26,686 bases of DNA from NCBI GenBank assembly GCA_900618425.1, contig UZAN01040188.1, positions 60,977-87,662 on the forward strand. Reading direction: 5' to 3'. A model generated the notes under the pieces. The model saw only the letters and a list, made by a program, of their open reading frames with translations. It was not told the origin of the DNA and searched no databases. The position numbers and the translations under genes were made by a program. Below, piece by piece: positions 10,701 through 22,260 of the stretch (position 1 is its first letter; the number at the start of each line of letters is the position of its first letter). Source of the stretch: Echinostoma caproni (Eukaryota; Platyhelminthes; Trematoda; Plagiorchiida; Echinostomatidae).

Positions 10701-13700
10701 ATTTCTTCTACAACTATGGATCATTTGAACATGGTTCGAACTCAGAGTGTATATCATCCCTATTGTAATTTACATAACTGAAAATGAGTCCTGATCACAA
10801 TCAATCAATAACTCTATATTGTGATTTCATTAGAATTTTTAAGGGAAGACAGCATTTCAGTGCATGAAAAATGCAATCAGACAATGTTTAGAGACAAAAT
10901 TTTAAGGTGATTATAATCATGAAACTCTACCTTACGTATTGCTGTATTGAGGGACGAGTTTGAGTCTCTTGCGTTGAAATGAACGAAAGACATTTTGAGG
11001 GTTTAGATGTTGTTAACTAAGGGTAATATGAGACGGATAAATGCTGTGACGTTTTTTAGCTGCTGGCCGATCATTTGCAGGACGTAAACGGGGGTACGGT
11101 GGTTTTCAAACATTGAGAATAAAATCCACGTTGTTTCATGTTGGGAAATCTCATTGATGATTTCAATGTAAGGTGGAGCACAATTTGTTTGTGAACTTTA
11201 TTAACTTATTGTGTTCTGAAAGCTAAAACACAGTATTAACACTCCCGGGGTCAGTGCCAAAAACTATTTCAAATGACGTACCAGAGTTATCCGAGCTTGA
11301 TGTGAAAGAAAGTGCATCTCAGCTGCAGTTTGCAATTAAATTCGATCAAATTTCATTTCCCGATGTCCCGCAAACGTAACGAGTTGTCTGATTATTAAGT
11401 TGTATGAGCGGCAGTAATTCAAGGTGTCTCAGAAAAATTCGCAGTTGTCTCAGTAACATTTCACGCCTTTCTAAGTATCACTTTTAGCTATCTGCGCTTC
11501 ATTTCAATCTGTCTTGTTGACATCACCAAAGCTACCAGGCTTACGCACTGTAAAGCCACCATGCAGCAAAGAATTTACAAACTCCTGCTGAAGAAAACGG
11601 TGAAAATTCGGAAACCTGCCCCAGTTACACACATATTTGGATTGTTTACCTAGTTAGTACGCGTACGGGTCCCTCTGTGTGTTCGTTCCCCTTCCTCGGA
11701 AAGTCATATTGAGCTATACAACACTGAAACCAATGCGTTATCAACGGTTGAGTCATTAGGTACGTCCATAGCACGATCCTTTAACAGGTTACATGGGCTA
11801 CACCTCAATCGGGTGCACTGGGTCACCAATCGATCATGCTCGATCAGTAGATGTATCTTTGTTGACCAGATTAACATCCAGTTTGTTCAACACCTTCAGA
11901 TTTTATTATCCTTGTGATTCGAGCACAGAAGCACCTCCACGTACTGAGTGATCAAAATGACCATTTTGGTCATATATCTGAAACGAAATGAGATGTCTGT
12001 CAAACCATCTGAAATTGAAATAACCCAACTAAGGTTGTTGGAGGACACAATAAATTTTATCATTGGAGTTTTCAGTTTGTAATGAACGACGAATCTGACC
12101 CATTTTATGCAAATCAACATGCAGACCAGGTGAAAAAAGGTCACAAACTAGTTCAAACTCACTATAGATAAAGGTGATTATTTGATACACCGATCTGGCG
12201 TTTGCAACCTATGTGATGAAATGGAAACCTTTGTTTCAATGCCTCATCAAACTGAACGATCACTGGTTCACACCATGCGCGATACATTGTTTCACATCCC
12301 TGTGCTTGGCTACAACCGTATAACCAAATAATTGACCGACTGCACTATAATTTAATCATGTTTATCACCGCCCAAGTTCTACCACTACGCCTACATGCTC
12401 TCAGTGGTGCTTCCACAGGTATCACTTCGTAGTTCGTTTTCCGAAATAATACACCTTTACCTGAGTGTATTGCTTATCACGACAAATCGCAATTCTTCCC
12501 ACTAACGCTGAATTCTAAAATATCATTTTCCTGCTTTATTAAAAGTTTCGGTCCATCGGAATGTGATCCGCTATTGTATTAAATTGAGGAGCCGGGTAAC
12601 TCGATTTCGATTGTGTGAATACCTGAATTTCTGCCACAAAACAGGGCAGCCTACTTGGTAATACAATAGTTCAGTTGGTTATCCGTTAGTGCTAAGGCGG
12701 TGTTATATGTGGTTTTGACTGCATTTGGTGTACTTCTGAAGCATTATCAAACGCTGGGAGCAAGATGAATGTGTTTACTATTATTTGAAACGTTGAAGGT
12801 ATGTTGAACCAACTGAAATTTCCCTTTAACCCTCTATATTGTTCAGTGAATTTCTACACTGAATCGGTTAATTTACATGATTTATTCACCTACTCTTTGT
12901 TCCGACCGGCTGATCAGATTCGACCAATTATATCGCCTTTTACATTGACCATTGGGTGTGTACACATAATTCTTTGACATTATAGTTATACTCGTTTTAG
13001 TAAACGGTGTCACAATAACCCTAGTTGTAGTATATTTTTCGTCCACAGTACCAGGAAGACAAACATCTTCCCGTTGATTGGTTCAGTTATTGGAAGAATG
13101 AAGTCAGTCAGTGAAAGGCACCGATAATTCCAAAGAATTTGAGCAACGTGCTGGATTGTTCTAACAGTTAAGTAGAGAAACATGAGATCGCTATTTCTCT
13201 CCAGCGGCGAATCCGGTCAGAGAAAATTTCCGTTGTTTATTTTCGGCCAGTTCAATATCCTGGAATTTTCGCTCCATATTAACCTAAAAGCAACTATAAG
13301 AGACTTCTCAACAGACATCTGAGCTGAACGTGGATAGCGAGAATTGTTTATATTCTCATGTTTTATGCTTAAAGTTTTTCTACATTTTAGTTTCTCTTAG
13401 GCTTCCGTACAATTACCCTATCCCAAAACACGATACTCTGATATCATTTGGAGTATGTCTTTGAAGATTTTCATTGGCAAGATTCAAAGGTTTAATCCGT
13501 TTGAGATATATTGTATTTCATTCACAAAGATCATCTCAATATATCCAAATGAATGCACGATTTGTATCACTATTTAAGCTTAACTCCTCGGATATAGTTA
13601 AAAGTAATCCAGATAATTAGACCCTGTGATCAAAACATTTATTCAATTTAACCTTGGGATTTGACTGACGAATCCAACTTGTTTTCTATTCTAACTCACC

Positions 13701-16700
13701 TGGTATCTCCCAGACTACAAAGAATCGATTTCACTGGTGGTGATTTCTAGTTTGTCGTAATAAACTCTGATGGCTGTTCCGAAGTTTATTGCTTACCTAT
13801 TCGTATTGTCCCACGTGAGCAATAAAATGACATGGTAGGAATATCTACTGAAGACTAGTAAATACAATAATTTGAAAATAGCAAGTAAAACAGTTTGCAG
13901 TAAATATTATGCAACCCTTTAATTGTATAATCTTATTATAATTTACGTGAAAGATTATATCATCAATATTTTACTATAAAACAACTTTTATGTTTGGGAA
14001 AGACAAGGTAGAATATGTCTGATTTTAAAAATATGGCAAAGATTTTCAGTGCGAACTACTCAGAGTTTAGAAGGTTAAGAAAATTAAACATTCTAGTGCA
14101 CGGTGACGGAGCTCCATTTAGTATTTCAAGCTTCATCCTTTCGCATTCTGCGTGACACACTGGATCCCAGAAAGCTCACAGTTCAAATCATAATCAGGCC
14201 GTAACTATGTTTGAGTATAAACAAATGAAGCCATGTTTTGAAATTTCGCAATGCTTTCAAATACTACATGAACTTTGTGAATGGCATTCATGCATGGGTT
14301 TGAATGCGACCGTAACGAACAGTCTGTTCCAATCCCGAATACACACACACATTTGACATTCAAATAGCATTACTCTGCAGAGGGAAAACCAAAAAGCTAA
14401 CTTGGTACATCGGTTCACAGTATTTTCTGACTGGTTGGGCTTGAAAATGAGTTTCGCATATTGTCTGACTAATATATACAGAATAATTTGGAGTGCGGTT
14501 GGGCAATCGTAGGGAGAAGTACAGTGTTGGTGGTAATGTCCCGGTGATAGTTGAAATTTATCGCGGCTGATGAAATACACTGACGGAGGAGGGAGCAATC
14601 ACGACCTCTCCTTTTCCACATAAAATTCTGTCTGAATTCTGATCCCCACAAACGCAAATTTTGCGTCAAAGCTGGGCAAAATGTTCGGCATATTGACAGG
14701 ACAAAACCAAACGGACAACCAAACTTAAGCTCAGCCGAACAAACACCTTGTGATACCTGCATATCAGAATATGCTATATAAATTGGAATAACTTCTGAAA
14801 GTGATCATTGTGCAACAAACTCCTGACTGTTTTTGGTGCGCTTTGATGGTGGTGGTGTTTTTTTCCGTTGAACTATGATTATTGCTCGTGCAAGTGGATG
14901 ACAGTCGAGAACTATTGAAGTGCGTTCCGATCCGAAAAGCTTCGTTTTTTCCACTGCTTCAGGACAGCAGTTTCTCGAGGACGGGAAGTTGCGATCGATT
15001 GTGTTAAAAGTAATATATTTGTGTATGTTTGGTCTAAAAATACACTTTTCGAACAGAAAACCTATATAAACGTTGTTCGTTTTCCACCTCACACTCTTTC
15101 GTCATGTTATGATTCGCTCAACTAATATAATGGCAATAGGAAAAGGAATAACAGTACGACTCGCTAAACCACAATCGGACTTTTAATTATAGATTTGGAT
15201 AGTCGGCCTGTTGAGCTGGTGCATGGAACAGATCCCAAAAATTATTTGGTTAGCTTTATTCATTTACAGTGTAGAACATGAACTATATAAAGCTCCTCCA
15301 AGCTGTGGAGAAAGGTGGTCAAAGACCAGATAATGTTAATCTGTTATGCTCCTAAAGTATTTTTGAATGAATTCATTCATCGAAAGGTCAGATCAGTGTC
15401 GCCGGGCAAGTAAAATGAGGCGTAGGAAGAGGCTGTCATAGTCATGCAATTACCAGAGTACAAGACAAATTCCGAGAAAATTCATTGCTGCTGACTGGTC
15501 GCTGAGAATAGGCATTGGTAATTATGCCCTAATTTGACGTAAAGGACAAAATCGTTTTGAAAAAATGACCTTCCAGTTTGTTGCAGCCAGGTGCAGAGCC
15601 ACTTTGTTGGCAAAATCTGTGCATGTTACTGTATTACGTCGCACAGATTAGCATTCAAAATTGTGTTAGAATTACAGACTGGTTTTGCAGTATTTTTGCC
15701 ACATTGGCAAGAGCAGTACAGACAGAAAGTGCAGTGGTGATCACTGTTTTTCCCCTTTACAGCTGTAAACATAGTTGACTTTGAAAAACACAACTTTCCG
15801 AGCTGGACTTATTAAAAGGTCTTGAGAATTGCATTCAATTGCAATAATTATGTAGGCTCTGCAGCATCACTACCTGGTAGTTCAATGCAAAATTTGACTA
15901 GGTTTTCCGGAAATTCGCATATTGTATTCTATTTCATTGTTATTTTCACCGTTCCGGGCACGAACGCTTTTTTACAGCAATTACGTGGAAATCGATAGGA
16001 TTTTGTCTTGTCTGCAGGCGTTTGTTGGTCATTCTCGTTCATCTCCATAACCTCAGCACTTAATGACCTATTGGAATAATTACCCTCTGCAAATCCCGTA
16101 GTCCTAGCGAGTGAGTTGGTCCTTATGATAAATTACCATGGGAGACGGGGGATTATATCTTGCCCAAGTTGCAGATAATTACAATCTTTTAGCGTGTGTT
16201 TGGTAATAGATTTTGCGAGTATTAAAAGAACACCATTATGTAAAACACAGCTGGCTGTAGTCAGTATCATAATCCTCTTCACATAGCCTTCGGTATCTAT
16301 GAACGGCTACCTACAGCTGTGTGTTTCATATAGAAAATAGTTCTAGTCAGGCAGGCAGGCTGTGAAACGCACCGAGACAATACATATGCTTCAATGTGCT
16401 TTCAAACCAAAAATGTACTCCCACCCAGACTAAAGAGTGCAATGAGGTCTTGCAGTCAGCTGCCATTTATGGAACCTGAGCGCAAACCGAACTTTGACAA
16501 CAAGTTTGTAAAAACACGATAGCAGGTTAATTTTGCATTTAAGACATAAGGGAACGGTCGTAAAATGCAAATTGAAAACGTAGATCATAAGAGGCTCTTA
16601 ACCCATACAGGAGGTGAATCAACAAGAAGTTCGCACTATTCAAACATGAAATAGGGCTGCAAATCCCATTATTCGTTTTGTAGGGTATTTCTTCGGGCGC

Positions 16701-17437
16701 ATTTGAATGATTGACCAATTAAAAGAAAATCATCCATTGGCACTTGCACATCTACTACTTGCTGTCAGACGTTGGTAACCTTGATCGACAACATTAGAGT
16801 GCCACACAAGATGGAAGTCGTCGGGGGGAGGGGGAAGGACAGTGAAGTAATTATACCTCTAAATATGAAGTCGGTGAATGTGAACGGCTCACACAGTGAC
16901 TCTGAATCAGTTTTTTTTGTTTTGAATCACCAGGGGAAAAGGTGGGTATACATTTAAACACGTTTTTCTTTGAAATATCATTTCGTCTAATAAATTTGAA
17001 ATTACGGTAAAATCTCATTGTTTTCCTTATGATGATGCGTCTGCAGGGCCACTTGCACACAAATATTAGGGATTTTACTCGTAAAACGTCAGATCAATGA
17101 GGACGCTATTGGGCACAGAACCATGGTATTCAAAGCCAAACTAGATATGACGACAGTTGTTTTCCTTCTGAGTATGAAAGATATACTCCTAGTCTCACTG
17201 ATGTTAGATGCGTGAAATTGACCATTAGGTTATACGGGACCCAAGAGGATCGGAACCTTATTCATGTTGAGAAATGGGGTATTGTGATAGAAGATAATGA
17301 GTCTAGCCTGAAACACATTGTGATAATTAGCTAAACCTCGATAGTGAAAGGAGACGGACAAGGTTATTTCACTGTTAGTAGTTCTACAGATGTTCAACAT
17401 TTTGTATCATAATTGGTCTCCAATTGTCATTTTCTAG
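10701..17437. other. Unassigned AT-rich stretch
   Basis: Nothing recognisable on either strand. The most open part is 14469-15092 on the - strand, where one frame carries a single stop over about 208 codons; no family motif appears and the frame has no convincing splice sites. An imperfect foldback around CAGCTG (16244-16328) and a short GGCA run near 16350 were seen. No tRNA-type B box, CRISPR-like array or tandem satellite was found. Confidence 0.5.
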
Positions 17438-17681
17438 CATGTTTCATGACGGGTCACTTGTCGGCAATCCAAACATGGGAGATTAAGCGGTTGCACATTT
17501 CCATCATAAACCTGACCGAAGCGTTCTAATCCTTGTAAAGAGTTAAAATGGGACAGTCTATAGACGTGCGGTTTCGCATTCTACCCACATAGCAAGCCGT
17601 TAGTGTGCATTTTCACAACCTCCTCTATGTACTCAAGCTCCCATGGCCGGATCGCCGACAAGTGACCCGTCATGAAACATG
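17438..17681. repeat. 44-bp near-perfect inverted repeat with 156-bp spacer
   Basis: The arm at 17438-17481 begins CATGTTTCATGACGGGTCAC and its reverse complement lies at 17638-17681. The outer 28 bp are identical and the four mismatches all lie in the inner part (40 of 44 positions match). The similarity ends sharply at both sides. It may be the ends of a foldback-type element, two inverted copies of a short repeat, or a local inverted duplication. The spacer contains no recognisable gene. No target-site duplication could be identified. Confidence 0.9.
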
Positions 17682-20222
17682 TACAGATATAATCACAGCC
17701 TACTCCCGTTCGTGTTTTTCTTCCATTACTTTCCCGGAAACCGATACTGGTCTTTCTCGATGATGATATTAACAACTGAAGTACGGCTAATTGTCCTGAG
17801 AACTGGAGAATACCAAAACGGGATTGGAATATGGTGACGCAGTGGGAAGACACCTGGGCTCTTTTGGGCAGCACTACCATTTTTGATTACCTGTAACTGT
17901 GGTATGTTGATGCTTAGGTGATTTACAGTTTATCGGGCACGTTTGCGCGGGAATTTGTTCGAAGGGGCCTTAGAGTAAGGATAACATCATCAATGAAAAA
18001 ACAATAAAACACTGATCGGGGTTGGCATCAATGCGCAGAAAATTCTGAGACCAATTTGAAGAACATTTGATTTAGTAAAATTGACACCTTCAGAATGTTG
18101 TGCAAATATCACGTCAGGTCGAGACTCCATTTTTTTGTCTTGGCGATGGGTCTACAGTAGCAGCAGCATTTCTCAACGCACGCGACGTTTCTGGCTTCAG
18201 TTGGTTGGTCTACCGTTGGTCTACTGATTCATGTGGAGTGAAGGAGAGGGACTGATGCAGATTTCAAGTAGAGTCTGGCTGAGTGTCGAGTCAGCGATTA
18301 TGGGGTGTCGACCATATGTGCTCGTCCCTTTGACCCAATGGTGAGAGAGCGTATACCAGTCACGCGCCCTCTGTTCCAAATATTGAAAATTGAAACCTGA
18401 GCTAGAAAAATAAAAGGAACTTAAGTTCAGTACTCATATAGAAAAGTGCAATGAAATAAAACATCTTGGTGATCCGGTTCTAATCTTGATATCTTACGGT
18501 TTCTGGTTTCACAAATGAGTTCCCTCCTCTTCAAATTCATCTAGTTTTGCCATATGAGCACTTATACCGTTGATACTTTATTCTTACACATGAATTTAGT
18601 GCTACTACTGTTGGAAGCTTGCTCTCAACCTGATTTGACCAAAAAAAAACAAAAAGGTGGGCAGACGGTCCGAAGATCTCTTTTAGATGAATATTATTAT
18701 GTTTCCATTTTCTGTTTCTTCTACCGTATGCACTACGGTGCAACGGGAAAATAATCAATCGTTAGTCTACGACAATTTAAAGCCTAATGATCTGTGCATG
18801 CAAATGAGATTGAAAATTCCGATGACCTGAACCTCTCGCTGAGCGTTTCCCCATTTTCAGATTGCATATCTTCCGGCATGAATTTTGTTTTTGGTTCGCA
18901 CGATGATGTTCCAATCTCTGCGAAGGTTTCGAAGATCTCCACAGCGTTACATATGAACGAAGTGAATAACGTTTTAGCATCATTAAATGAAAACGAGTAA
19001 TGGGATCTGTTTTAATCTAGAAACAAATTATTTGAATTAAAATCGAGTTCCAAACAGGGATGAGTAAAAAGCGTTCATCCCCGGTCTTATCTGACCTCAT
19101 CGTTCCTAATTTTCGAAACCGATTGTTCTATTTGTGTCACCTATTTCCGACAGATGGTTCAAGATTCGTGACGTCGCGGACGTGTACCAGTGAGGAAAAC
19201 CCGGAAATGACGATAGATTTCGCATGCATGGCAAAAACCACGGATAAACGTTCCGTTTCCCCGTATGGAGACCGTTGAGTCCAATGGCAGGCAGGATTTC
19301 ATGACCCATGTGGGAAATAGGCCGAAATTAAGCTAAAAAATGATGAGTATCTATCATTTGGAGGACATAGAGAGTATACTTAGGCTTTTGTTCCTATTGC
19401 GACAAAAACAGGGACGGTATTGGTTTAATCGAAATGCATGAGAATGAAACGTACGATTGAGCTTGGAAAAGCTCCACAGAATTAGGAATATGTACCGAAA
19501 GTAGACATCCTAGTCTTATTATTTCGCAGTTTACAGGTGAAGGTCTCACATATTTGCAACTCCGGGTACTTAAGTAAGGTCGACATTATCATCAGGCAAT
19601 AAGACCTAAGACAGTATCAATTGATTTGTTTGAGATAAAGTAGACACGTCAAAGGTTGAACCACGATCCCAATATCCTAACTTATGGTCCAAATATACCC
19701 CAACGGTTGGACCCATTTAGTTTATTGCTATTTTGCTCATGACTCACCGCGATCGGCACATGAGTTCCGCTGACTTTTCAACGATGTGTTATGTTTTAAA
19801 CCTCTCTTAAGGTTACGAATTTTTATTACGCTGTGTACCACATGAAATAAATCATCTTGGAACTGTAAGTGATAAGATTTATTTGGGAAAAACTTCACAA
19901 GGGGCTCGGTTTTCATGGGTTTTCTAAGATTTTAATGAATTTGTTCAGTTCCCCTAGTTTGTATGGAAAGCGAGGTGTTGTATGTCGTTTGAAAGTGAGA
20001 AACTGCAAAAATTGAAGTTTGCAAAATGTTGCGTAAACGAAGTGATTCAGAGAGATATTTGTTTTCTTCCGAAGACGCGAATAACGGGGAAGCAAATACC
20101 CATTTGAAATGATTGAAACCACCTAGGTTCTGATGAATGACTGAATTAGATTATGTATGACCACAAAGGTTATTTGTTCTCGCTGATAACCTGAAAATCT
20201 TTGGTTTTGTATTGTTTTTTAG
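17682..20222. other. Unassigned stretch with a GC-rich island
   Basis: 18181-18360 holds 92 G/C of 180 by hand count, well above the surroundings, and is open on both strands for about 40 codons without a recognised product. Open frames at 18794-19000 (EIENSDDLNLSLSVSPFSD) and 19060-19278 look protein-like, and the second is preceded by AAACAG. I found no consistent splice pairing between them; the one junction tested brings in a stop. Confidence 0.5.
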
Positions 20223-20443
20223 ATGATTCTGTTGGGTAATTCAAATCCCTATACTTTACAGATCACAGACCACATGAATGAAGAATGCCATGGCACATTC
20301 TTCTGGAGTACATTTGCGTATCCCAAAGTCACATCTACTTTTACTGCTCAATGGATATACTTCGTATTACCGCAGTGTGATACTGAGCAGTCCGACATAT
20401 TTTTGAGTAATCAACCAATCAAAGAGATGATCTTAATAAAAGT
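20223..20443 (+). CDS. Candidate internal exon with good splice sites, unknown protein
   Basis: TTTTGTATTGTTTTTTAG ends at 20222 and a GTAAGA donor begins at 20444. Of the three forward frames only one is open between them, giving about 74 codons: ILLGNSNPYTLQITDHM near the start and TFTAQWIYFVLPQCD later. This is the cleanest acceptor-frame-donor arrangement in the window outside the LINEs. If real, its length of 221 nt leaves the next intron in phase 2. No domain or family is recognised and no partner exon can be linked with confidence. It could also start with the ATG at 20223. Confidence 0.28.
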
Positions 20444-22199
20444 GTAAGAAAGACAAACGATGTAGTGATCAACTAAAACAGAAAGCAAACTGGTCAACAG
20501 AAATCAAATTATACCAAGTACAAAAGTATTCGACACAAAATTGGAGTTTAGAAAAAAGAAAGGTTTTGAACTTAGAAACGACTCTATCTGGCAGAATGCG
20601 TGCTGCATGTTTTCAGCAAGTCAGGCTATCGACATTAGTGCATCGTACTTAATGAAGGAATGATTGAATTGCAATTGTTCTACCTGGTTATTACGAAAGA
20701 CTCTCAGATCAGTAGCGGCACGCACTCGAAGGCAGTGAAATTCTGTCAAGCATGCATATTCCCTTAAGCGCGAATCGGGTGAGAAGCTCGCTTATTTTAT
20801 ATATATTATTGTACCCGCAGAATGCGCTTGCATATAACGTAAATTCGATAAAAAGAGTAAATGGATTGTTCGACAATTATAGTTTCTCCTACGGGGATAC
20901 TGATTTATGACATTTGTGAAACATAGCAAGCAAATATATTCTTTCTTCATTCCCAAAAATAGGAACGATAACGTAAGCAGTATTTCGCACTGTATGAACA
21001 GACGTGCCCGACGGTATGGTCAGTCTGTCATAGTAGACCTGTTATTTTGTGAACCCCACTCTTTCTATCAATCGAAATTAAACTTGTTCCAAACTAAAAG
21101 TGGTACAGAATTTTCCGAATCGGGGTAGAAAGTTGACAAAATGGATCTGTTCATTGCACTGATTAATGCAATTCCAACTAATGCTTTGCATGTGCATTTC
21201 TCTGTCGCCTCTTTTATACTCACAAGATTGAACGTGTTCGAAGATCTTGGTCGTTGGTCTGCATCAATTTTCAGCCTGTCAATTCAATTTACTTAACGTG
21301 GGCGGCGTGGCTGAGTCACAGTGCCAATCACGTAACCTGTTCAAGAAGACCGTTTCTCGTGTCTATGGTTCACTTTGGTTTATATGTCCTACAGGTGGTC
21401 TGAAAGACACACCGGCTTTTCTTGTGGGCAAAACATTCAAACTGGTTGGTTCATTTTTTGAGCATTGTGTCCAACTTACACGCATCAAATTCCGAGGTGT
21501 CGGTCAGTCAGACCGACTCCCAAACTATTCACAAAATATCGGAAACAATGGCTGAATGAAAACAAAGGTTTCAACTGCTCCGTTGATCTACCAAATTGGT
21601 ATTCGTTAATTCTATTGTTAGCCGGCGGTATCTCTAACGTTTCAATTCGCTGTAGCGCTGCAAACTCATTGGATATATACTTTGTGCTTCCTCACCCTTA
21701 GACTTTCCAGATCATTCAACGTAGTTCAACAAACTTGAGACGCGCATGGTTGTGTTGTATTCATTAAAATACACTTTAATTTGCCGATAGACGCGCTACA
21801 CACGTTCATGATGGAATAAGGCTTTCTTGATTTCTGATGCGAATCGATTCCACTTTGTGGTATGAAGTGACGGATCACACCGAACACAACTCCTGATCAC
21901 CAGCTGGATGACTTATTTATTTTACCAAATTGCAATCCGAAAATGGTAGCAATTTTTGTGCCACTTGAAAAAATGATGAATAGATGAGACTTACGTACAT
22001 CTGTCAGTTTGTGCTCAGATATCACTCCCAACTGCCATGCGTGACCAACGGAATCGAAGTTTCTGTCTAATACTTTTTGTCTTGTGTTTTACTTTCTTTT
22101 GTTATTTATTAAATATACAAATGAACCGTCAACTTTGAGAAAGAGGACTACAGTCATACCATGGCTGTCTGGTGTAATACAGAATTAAGGAAGACGGGC
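20444..22199. other. Unassigned stretch
   Basis: No recognisable gene. A 7-bp perfect palindromic arm pair (GTCGGTC at 21499-21505, GACCGAC at 21511-21517) lies inside an open + frame at 21247-21555 that has no motif. GGCTGAGTCA near 21308 resembles a pol III A box, but no B box follows at the right distance. Confidence 0.5.
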
Positions 22200-22260
22200 G
22201 GCGGTGGAGCGTTTCGAACCCGGGACATCCGGGTCGCAATTAGATGACACAATCACCGCC
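22200..22260 (-). mobile_element. tRNA-related SINE head (remnant)
   Basis: Read on the - strand, 61 nt begin GGCGGTG and end CACCGCC, which pair perfectly like a tRNA acceptor stem. Between them lies GGGTTCGAAAC (GTTCGAAAC at 22211-22219), an exact match to the pol III B-box pattern GWTCRANNC, at the T-arm position. A possible A box (TGGCGGTGATT) overlaps the 5' end but is degraded. The unit is about 12 nt shorter than a tRNA and the T stem does not pair well, so it is not a functional tRNA gene. A tRNA-derived SINE or tRNA pseudogene fits best. Its 3' body, running toward lower coordinates, cannot be delimited from one copy. Confidence 0.5.

Noticed and set aside
10735..10745. GGTTCGAACT, a possible tRNA B box
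   Set aside because: It fails the last position of the GWTCRANNC pattern, and no A box or paired acceptor ends are nearby.
14469..15092. - strand frame with one stop over about 208 codons
   Set aside because: Two chance open frames that happen to share a phase; there is no domain, no splice evidence, and another frame is open across the same place.
16244..16328. Foldback around two CAGCTG sites
   Set aside because: Only about 9 bp pair without gaps and CAGCTG is itself palindromic; not distinguishable from chance.
18438..19859. Similar 17-mers GAAATAAAACATCTTGG (near 18452) and GAAATAAATCATCTTGG (near 19846)
   Set aside because: The similarity does not extend beyond the match, so it is probably chance in AT-rich DNA.
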